The translations under genes and the position numbers were made by a program. A stretch of 10,807 nucleotides of DNA from contig JBKQSL010000444.1 in assembly GCA_052143655.1 (NCBI GenBank), positions 1 to 10,807 on the forward strand, given 5' to 3'. Below, in pieces: positions 6,868 to 10,807 of this stretch. Source of the DNA: CAVSUR01 sp052143655. Lineage in GTDB: Bacteria > Actinomycetota > Actinomycetes > Streptosporangiales > Streptosporangiaceae. Numbering within the stretch: the first letter of the stretch is position 1; each line of letters starts with the position of its first letter. The notes beneath the pieces were generated by a model. That model searched no databases, was not told the DNA's origin, and saw only the letters and a list, made by a program, of their open reading frames with translations.

Positions 6868-6871
6868 TACC

Positions 6872-7774
6872 GTGCGCAGAGGTGCGTCGCACTGGGGGCG
6901 GCTGTTCTTCGGCGGCCTTTGCGTGGTGGCGGTCATCACCGGCCTCGCCTACGTGCGGCCGGCTCTGGCACGGCATGATCACCGGCAGTGGGGGGAAATC
7001 TGGTCGGACGATTTCGCTGGCGCGGCCGGCCGCGGAGTCGATACAGCTAACTGGACATACCAGACAGGTGCGGGCGTGTTCGGCAACGGCTCCGTCGAGA
7101 CCATGACCAGCTCTCCCAGCAACGTACATCTCGACGGCCAGGGCGACCTCGATATCACCGCCCTGCAGCAGAACGGCGCGTGGACTTCGGGCCGTATCAA
7201 GAGCAGGACCGCCTTCACCCCGCCAGCCGGCGGCGAGATGAAGGTCACGGCGTCCCTCAGGCAGCCTGACCCGGCCGACGGCCTCGGCTACTGGCCAGCC
7301 TTCTGGATGCTCGGCCAAGGCAGCTGGCCCGCGCACGGCGAGATCGACATCCTGGAGGACGTCAACGGGCGGAGCGACCACTCGGGCTCCTTCCACTGCG
7401 GGAACCTGACCCAGCCCAACGGCGACGGCACCTTCGGGCCCTGCCACGAGCACACCGGCCTGTCGAGCGGGATGCTGTCCTGCGCCGGCTGCCAGGCCGG
7501 CTACAACACCTATACCGTGATCATCGACCGGCGTGATCCTGCCGACGAGCGGATCGCGTGGTACCTCGACGGCCGCGAATTCCACAGCGTGAGCGAGACG
7601 GAAGTGGGCGCGGGGACCTGGAACGAGGCGGTCAACCATGGCTTCTGGATCATCTTCGACCTGGCGATCGGCGGCTCGTACCCGGACGGGAACTGCCAGT
7701 GCTCCACCCCCGTCGCCCAGACCACCTCAGGCGGCACCATGAGCGTGCACTACGTGGCGGTGTACGAGCGCTGA
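6872..7774 (+). CDS. Exported GH16 family beta-glucanase/transglycosylase
   Basis: This 300-residue protein has a basic start, a hydrophobic helix (about 11-29) and ALA near residue 36, which together read as a signal peptide or single membrane anchor. The rest is one GH16 beta-jelly-roll domain. The catalytic signature EIDILE (157-162) gives the nucleophile E157 and acid/base E162. GYWPAFWMLG before it and the WYLDGREFH, GFWIIFDLAIGGSYPDG and terminal VHYVAVYER segments are classic GH16 landmarks. Three cysteine groups (FHCGN/GPCHEH, SCAGC, NCQC) suggest disulfides in an extracellular enzyme. GH16 enzymes act on beta-1,3 or mixed beta-1,3/1,4 glucans and some galactans, by hydrolysis or transglycosylation; specificity cannot be fixed here. 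Lying behind two processive synthases, it probably trims or remodels their product. It appears complete although the next gene is broken only a few bases away. Confidence 0.9.
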   Translation: MRRGASHWGRLFFGGLCVVAVITGLAYVRPALARHDHRQWGEIWSDDFAGAAGRGVDTANWTYQTGAGVFGNGSVETMTSSPSNVHLDGQGDLDITALQQNGAWTSGRIKSRTAFTPPAGGEMKVTASLRQPDPADGLGYWPAFWMLGQGSWPAHGEIDILEDVNGRSDHSGSFHCGNLTQPNGDGTFGPCHEHTGLSSGMLSCAGCQAGYNTYTVIIDRRDPADERIAWYLDGREFHSVSETEVGAGTWNEAVNHGFWIIFDLAIGGSYPDGNCQCSTPVAQTTSGGTMSVHYVAVYER

Positions 7775-7945
7775 CCGCCTGGCCGCGTTCACCGCCCCCA
7801 CTGAGGTGCCGACGACCAGGTCCGGGGTGATCTTCGCCTGCAGCAGCGCGCGGAGCATGCCGACCTCGTACGCGCCGAGGTTTGACCCGCCGCCGAGCAC
7901 GAACGCGGTCTGGCCCTCGGCCAGTCGTCCTGGTTCTGCCGTCAC
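7727..7945 (-). pseudogene. Patatin-like phospholipase, 5' remnant only
   Basis: A GTG start at 7945 is preceded by GGAGG eleven bases upstream. The first 55 residues (7781-7945) are a clean patatin N-terminus: TAFVLGGGSNLGAYEVGML holds the oxyanion-hole glycine loop, and GTSVGAVNAA holds the GxSxG nucleophile elbow (serine at residue 48). Family members continue for some 200 or more residues and need a catalytic Asp (DG[AG]) that is absent. After the NAA the frame runs antisense into the end of the GH16 gene for 17 unrelated residues before a stop. The protein would lack most of the fold, so I call it a truncated gene. The break lies within about six bases of the GH16 stop codon. Confidence 0.75.
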
Positions 7946-8053
7946 AGTCCGGTGCGCCTCCGTTCCTGCCCATCAACTGCGCAGCCGGCCGCGCCGCTAA
8001 ACCAGCCGCAGGTGACCGGCAGCACCGGGGCCGGTCCGCCGCCGGCAAACCCG

Positions 8054-8082
8054 TTGCCTGGCAGGCCGGACGCTGCTGCACT
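8054..8082 (+). promoter_or_regulatory. Candidate leaderless promoter of the GNAT gene
   Basis: TTGCCT (8054-8059), a 17-base spacer and TGCACT (8077-8082) lie six bases before the GTG at 8089. The geometry matches the clearer promoter of the APH-type gene at 9522-9550, and no Shine-Dalgarno is seen, which fits a leaderless transcript. The -10 is weak (TG instead of TA). Confidence 0.35.
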
Positions 8083-8088
8083 GGACCG

Positions 8089-8643
8089 GTGACACAGCTC
8101 AGCGAGGCTGACGAGGCGGCCGCGGCCGCCGGCCCGTGCCTGCGGCTGCGGCCGCCCCGGCCGGAGGACGAGGCAGCTTTCCGGGCCGCGCACGAGGTGA
8201 TGGCGGCCGAGGGGTTCACTTTCGGGCTCAGCCTGGAGCCGGGCATGCGCTGGGAGGCCTACCTCGCGACGCTGGACGAGCGCCGCCGGGGCGTGCGCGT
8301 GCCGGGCGGATGGGTGTCCGGCACGCTGCTGGTCGCGGATGTGGCGGGGCAGATCGTCGGCCGGTCGTCGATCCGGTACGAGCTCAATGATTTCCTGCGC
8401 CGCGAGGGCGGGCACATCGGGTACTGCGTGCTGCCGCCGGGCCGGCGGCGCGGTTACGCGACCGCGATCCTGGCGCAGAGCCTGGTGATCGCGCGTGCCG
8501 CCGGGGTGGACCGGGTCCTGGTGACCTGCGACGACGACAATGCCGGCTCCAGGACGGTCATCGAGCGGTGCGGCGGCCGGCTGGAGAACGTGGTCACCGG
8601 GACGCCGGACGGCCGCCGGGTGCGCCGCTACTGGATCGACTGA
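8089..8643 (+). CDS. GNAT family N-acetyltransferase
   Basis: This 184-residue single-domain GNAT protein begins, after a short Ala/Glu-rich start, with CLRLRPPRPEDEAAF at residues 20-35, the usual first strand and helix. The acetyl-CoA pyrophosphate loop is RRRGYA (119-124), fitting the R/QxxGxG/A pattern after GYCVLPP. VTCDDDNAGSRTVIERCGGRLE is the typical motif-B end (N-x-x-S then CGG). The layout resembles YjcK/RimJ-type acetyltransferases; the acceptor is unknown. I chose the GTG at 8089 because upstream in-frame starts would overlap the patatin remnant and add unrelated residues; the start is not certain since no RBS is visible. A strong hairpin follows the stop. Confidence 0.85.
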   Translation: MTQLSEADEAAAAAGPCLRLRPPRPEDEAAFRAAHEVMAAEGFTFGLSLEPGMRWEAYLATLDERRRGVRVPGGWVSGTLLVADVAGQIVGRSSIRYELNDFLRREGGHIGYCVLPPGRRRGYATAILAQSLVIARAAGVDRVLVTCDDDNAGSRTVIERCGGRLENVVTGTPDGRRVRRYWID

Positions 8644-8669
8644 GCCGGCCTCAGCCCTGGCGCCGCCCG

Positions 8670-8700
8670 GCGGCCGCATTCCCGGACCGGGTGCGGCCGC
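8670..8700 (+). terminator. GC hairpin after the GNAT gene
   Basis: GCGGCCGCA (8670-8678) pairs perfectly with TGCGGCCGC (8692-8700). Inside the loop CCC (8681-8683) can also pair with GGG (8689-8691). It lies 26 bases after the GNAT stop and directly before the -10 box of the next gene. Confidence 0.55.
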
Positions 8701-8706
8701 GGCCGT

Positions 8707-8712
8707 TAGGCT
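8707..8712 (+). promoter_or_regulatory. -10 box (TAGGCT) of a leaderless transcript
   Basis: TAGGCT fits the actinobacterial TANNNT -10 consensus and ends eight bases before the GTG at 8721, so transcription would start at or next to the start codon. No RBS is present. The -35 region is occupied by the right arm of the upstream hairpin. Confidence 0.45.
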
Positions 8713-8720
8713 GCGCCGTC

Positions 8721-9227
8721 GTGGACAGGACCGAGACCGACGAGGTCTTCACGCTGACCGCGGCCGAGCGCCGCCGGGCGGCCGACATGCTGGCCGGCCT
8801 CACCCCGCAGCAGTGGCAGGCCCAGAGCCTGTGCGCCGAGTGGGCCGTGCGCGACGTCGCCGGGCACCTGATCGGCCCGTTCCGCATCAGCACGCCCAGG
8901 TTCCTGCTCGGCGCGGTGACCTCGTGCGGCTTCCACCGGTACTCGGCGAAGGCCTCGCGCCAGCCTGCGGCGGCTCAGCCGCCCAGCACCTCGTACTTAC
9001 CGCCGTGCACCGTGCAGTACTCCTGCCCGACCGCTTCCGCCTCGGCCCTGGTCGCGTGGCCGATCGACCGGCTGATCACGTGCGCGCGGCCGTCCGGGTG
9101 CGTCCAGCGGACGCCCCACGGGCCGCCCTGCGTGCTAGCAAGCCGACGGTCGACCTCGGCGCTGACCGCCTGCCGCAGCTCATTCGCCTCGTGGGTGCCG
9201 GAGGGCAGCTCAGCGCGCCGGAAGTAG
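8721..9227 (+). pseudogene. Mycothiol-dependent DinB/maleylpyruvate isomerase-like gene, 3' part lost
   Basis: From the GTG at 8721 the first ~81 residues (to about 8963) read as the N-terminus of the actinobacterial DinB-like, mycothiol-dependent maleylpyruvate isomerase family: FTLTAAERRRAADML, LAGLTPQQWQAQSLC, EWAVRDVAGHL with the first metal-ligand histidine (residue 49), then RFLLGAVTSCGFHRYSAKA. Intact members have about 200 residues or more and supply two further metal ligands in the later helices. Here the frame stays open to 9227 only by running antisense through the convergent gene at 8975-9361, giving Pro/Ser/Cys-rich sequence with no family resemblance. The native homology ends about ten bases from that gene's stop codon. 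A leaderless promoter is still present, so it may be transcribed. Confidence 0.6.
8969..8983 (-). terminator. 15-bp palindrome over the stop of the minus-strand gene
   Basis: GGCGGCT-C-AGCCGCC is a perfect inverted repeat centred on the TGA (8975-8977) of the minus-strand gene. As RNA the loop would have to open to three or more bases. It may help end both convergent transcripts. Confidence 0.3.
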
Positions 9228-9361
9228 TCGTCCAGGTCCACACTCTCGTCCAGCTCGTCCCAGGTCGAGGCGGCTGCCGATACCTGGCCGCTGTCCTGGT
9301 CTTCCTTGATCATGATCATGATGGCGTCGGCGTAATGCTGCACCGCGTCGGTCTGGGTCAT
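8975..9361 (-). CDS. Small acidic protein of unknown function (128 residues)
   Basis: The ATG at 9361 is preceded by AAGGAGG six bases upstream, a near-perfect ribosome site, so this is a real gene. I do not recognise a named domain. Residues 1-55 are acidic (KEDQDSGQV, WDELDESVDLDDYFRRAELPSG) and helical; 56-75 (HEANELRQAVSAEVDRRL) is a charged helix. Residues 80-128 form a compact, probably beta-rich unit (WGVRWTHPDGRAHVISRSIGHATRAEAEAVGQ) with one cysteine in EYCTVHGGKYEV. The C-terminal half looks like a small domain that handles a repeated Trp-His/Asp-Gly strand pattern, without visible catalytic motif. There is no signal peptide or membrane helix, so it should be cytosolic. It is divergent from the APH-type gene and converges on a broken gene. 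Confidence 0.8.
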   Translation of the reverse strand: MTQTDAVQHYADAIMIMIKEDQDSGQVSAAASTWDELDESVDLDDYFRRAELPSGTHEANELRQAVSAEVDRRLASTQGGPWGVRWTHPDGRAHVISRSIGHATRAEAEAVGQEYCTVHGGKYEVLGG

Positions 9362-9521
9362 GGACGGCCTCCTTCACGAGAGGGCCGCCAGCGCCGGGCC
9401 AGGCGACCCATCCCGGCCCGGCGCCCGGCATAGCCAGGCTCCGGCGGCTGCCCGCACGGCGGCAGGGCAGTTCGGCCCGGCTGCGGCGGGACCTCGGTCC
9501 CTGGATGCCGCGAATAATGCG

Positions 9522-9550
9522 TTGCCCGCCCTGGCGGCCCCGCTTACGGT
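9522..9550 (+). promoter_or_regulatory. Leaderless promoter of the APH-type gene
   Basis: TTGCCC (9522-9527), exactly 17 bases, then TACGGT (9545-9550), which fits TANNNT. The GTG start follows seven bases later (9558), so the transcript probably begins at or near the start codon; there is no RBS. Confidence 0.6.
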
Positions 9551-9557
9551 GAGCGGC

Positions 9558-10547
9558 GTGCAGGCACCGCCCGCTGAGCTGACCGGGGACATGCTGGCCG
9601 CCGTCCTGAGCCGCCGGTGGCAGCTGGCCGTCACCTCGCTGGACTACCTGCCGGTCGGGTTCGGCAGCCATCACTGGTCAGCGGAGGCGGACGGCCGCCG
9701 GTGGTTCGTGACCGCCGACGACCTGGCGGTCCGGCGGCATGCGGCGGGGGAGCCCGCCGGCCGGGCGCTGGCCCGGCTGCGCGCGGCCCTGGCCGCCGCC
9801 CGGGATCTGCGCGACTGCGGTGTCAGCACGGTCCTGCCGCCGGTCCCGGCCCGGGACGGCGAGCTGGCGGCCAGCGCTGATGACCGGTTCGCTGTCGCGG
9901 TATACCCGTTCGTGACCGGGCAGAGCTTCAGCTGGGGAGATTTCGCCGCGCCCGGGCACCGCCGGGCGCTGCTCGACCTGGTGCTGGCCGTGCACACCGC
10001 GCCGCCTGCCGCCCGCCGCCGGGCCGCCGCCGACGACTGCGCGGTCCCGCACCGGGACGAGCTGGAATCCGCGCTGGCCGGAGACGGCCCGGACCCGGCG
10101 GCCGGGCCGTACTCCGGCCGCACGGCCCGGCTGCTGGCCGACTGCGCGATTCCCGTCACCCGATGCCTCGCCCGGTACGACGAGCTGGCCCAGGTCACCC
10201 GCGCGCAGCCGTCCCGGGCGGTGCTGACCCACGGCGAGCCGCATCCGGGTAACTCGATGCTGACCCCGGACGGCTGGCTGCTGATCGACTGGGACACCGC
10301 GCTGATCGGCCAGCCCGAGCGGGACCTGTGGGATCTCGACCCGGGCGACGGCTCGATCCTGCGCGCCTACGCGGCGGCCACCGGGGTCACGCCGCAGGCA
10401 CCGCTGCTGGCGCTGTACCGGCTGCGGTGGGACCTAGCCGACCTGGCCGCGATCGTCAGCCAGTTCGGCGCGCCGCATGCCGGGAGCGCCGACGACGAGT
10501 TCTCCTTCGGCCTGCTGCCCGGCGTGCTCGCCCGCCTGACTGGATAA
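9558..10547 (+). CDS. Aminoglycoside phosphotransferase (APH/choline kinase-like) family protein
   Basis: From the leaderless GTG this is 329 residues. The kinase-like C-lobe is clear: THGEPHPGN (H225 to N232) is the Brenner loop and LLIDWD (D244, D246) carries the metal-binding acidic residue, followed by QPERDLWDLDPGDG. The N-lobe has GFGSHHWSAEADGRRWFVTADD (about 35-60), with the beta-hairpin typical of this superfamily. The catalytic-loop Asp of the usual HGD is Glu (E227); HGEPHPGN is, to my knowledge, common in an actinobacterial branch related to spectinomycin-type (APH(9)) kinases. The substrate is unknown; resistance is not implied. The frame extends upstream to 9360, but that part overlaps the divergent promoter region and is not family-like. 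A strong hairpin follows the stop. Confidence 0.82.
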   Translation: MQAPPAELTGDMLAAVLSRRWQLAVTSLDYLPVGFGSHHWSAEADGRRWFVTADDLAVRRHAAGEPAGRALARLRAALAAARDLRDCGVSTVLPPVPARDGELAASADDRFAVAVYPFVTGQSFSWGDFAAPGHRRALLDLVLAVHTAPPAARRRAAADDCAVPHRDELESALAGDGPDPAAGPYSGRTARLLADCAIPVTRCLARYDELAQVTRAQPSRAVLTHGEPHPGNSMLTPDGWLLIDWDTALIGQPERDLWDLDPGDGSILRAYAAATGVTPQAPLLALYRLRWDLADLAAIVSQFGAPHAGSADDEFSFGLLPGVLARLTG

Positions 10548-10554
10548 AGCGCTA

Positions 10555-10580
10555 GCCGGCCGGCTCAGCCGCCGGCCGGC
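10555..10580. terminator. Bidirectional 10-bp GC-only hairpin between convergent genes
   Basis: GCCGGCCGGC (10555-10564) and GCCGGCCGGC (10571-10580) form a perfect 10-bp stem with a six-base loop. It begins eight bases after the stop of the APH-type gene and holds, in its loop, the TGA of the minus-strand fragment (10565-10567). It can serve both directions. Confidence 0.6.
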
Positions 10581-10807
10581 CGATCGTGCCGGGCCTGGCG
10601 GTAGTGCCGGCCCAGGATGTCCTCGCCGAAGTCGCTGCGCGGGCGGCGCAGCCGGCCCCGCCGCCAGCCCTCGCGCCGGTCCAGTACCTCTTCCAGCGAG
10701 ACGATCGCCATCGCCTGGGCGTAGGCGTGCTCGCTGAGCCCGGTGGCCAGCAGCCGGTGCGCGGCCTTGCGCCCGCTGACGCTCAGCTCCGCCAGGCACG
10801 CGCCCGG
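10565..10807 (-). CDS. DUF3500-like protein fragment, partial at window edge, probably C-terminally truncated
   Basis: The frame is open from the window end to the TGA at 10565-10567 and gives 80 residues. The first ~52 (LAELSVSGRKAAHRLLATGL, EHAYAQAMAIVSLEEVLD, REGWRRGR) resemble the helical region found in the N-terminal third of DUF3500 proteins of actinobacteria, which normally run on through a beta-rich part of two hundred or more residues. Here the sequence turns into an Arg-rich tail (RPRSDFGED, LGRHYRQARH) and ends after 28 residues, the last codons forming one arm of the shared hairpin. Either the gene lost its 3' end, or this is a short relative. DUF3500 function is not established. 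The start is outside the window. Confidence 0.5.
   Translation of the reverse strand, partial: PGACLAELSVSGRKAAHRLLATGLSEHAYAQAMAIVSLEEVLDRREGWRRGRLRRPRSDFGEDILGRHYRQARHDRPAGG

Noticed and set aside
6634..6871. A c-di-GMP or c-di-AMP riboswitch in the GH16 leader
   Set aside because: Second-messenger riboswitches were worth considering near cell-wall and glycan enzymes, but I cannot match the conserved cores; only simple hairpins are visible.
8540..9433. A 297-codon plus-strand frame across the GNAT end, the DinB-like remnant and the unknown gene
   Set aside because: Wrong frame for both plus-strand genes and antisense to a gene with a strong RBS; composition is typical of a GC-rich shadow frame.
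8971..10573. The same 13-mer CGGCTCAGCCGCC at 8971-8983 and 10561-10573, each at the stop of a minus-strand gene
   Set aside because: Both genes end with Gly-Gly-stop coded GGC GGC TGA, which already fixes nine of the bases; chance in GC-rich DNA is enough to explain the rest.
10434..10799. A 121-codon minus-strand frame at the window end
   Set aside because: It overlaps the 3' end of the APH-type gene antisense and is Ala/Arg/Gly-rich without family features; the other minus-strand frame shows the DUF3500-like sequence.
1..10807. CRISPR arrays, tRNA or rRNA genes, insertion sequences, integrases
   Set aside because: I read both strands for spaced repeats, cloverleaf-like ends and transposase motifs and found none, even though the truncated genes made a mobile element plausible.

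Overview
The window comes from a very GC-rich actinobacterium. Third codon positions are almost all G or C, GTG and TTG starts are common, several promoters look leaderless with a TANNNT -10 box, and there is a remnant of a mycothiol-type DinB enzyme. I cannot name the genus from the sequence.

Left flank (1-1318): the C-terminal end of a CBS-domain protein converges on a DoxX-type membrane protein (minus strand) that carries a Lys/Ala-rich tail. A 371-base divergent spacer with several small repeats and palindromes follows.

Centre (1319-7774): a four-gene, same-strand polysaccharide cluster. It encodes (1) a GT39/ArnT-like GT-C membrane glycosyltransferase with a long Pro-rich N-terminus, (2) a cellulose-synthase-like GT2 membrane enzyme joined to it by an ATGA overlap, (3) a second, divergent cellulose-synthase-like GT2 with its own ribosome binding site and AT-rich leader, and (4) an exported GH16 glucanase/transglycosylase. 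The GH16 gene lies behind a 238-base AT-richer leader with a 15-bp perfect palindrome and a 12-bp-stem hairpin. My inference is that the two synthases polymerise and export a beta-glycan, the GT-C enzyme decorates it outside the membrane from a polyprenyl-phosphate sugar, and GH16 trims or remodels it. No PilZ domain, BcsB-like partner or copper oxidase (GlxA-like) gene is present, so this is not the classical bcs or Streptomyces cslA/glxA arrangement.

Right flank (7775-10807): short genes and gene remains. A patatin-like lipase keeps only its first ~55 residues, and its homology stops about six bases from the GH16 stop codon. Next come an intact GNAT acetyltransferase, a mycothiol-dependent DinB/maleylpyruvate isomerase-like gene cut after ~80 residues next to the stop codon of a convergent gene, a small acidic protein of unknown function (minus strand), an APH-type phosphotransferase with a leaderless promoter, and a DUF3500-like fragment (minus strand) running off the window end. 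Three neighbouring genes with lost C-termini suggest repeated rearrangement beside the polysaccharide cluster. Strong GC-rich hairpins close several of the transcription units.
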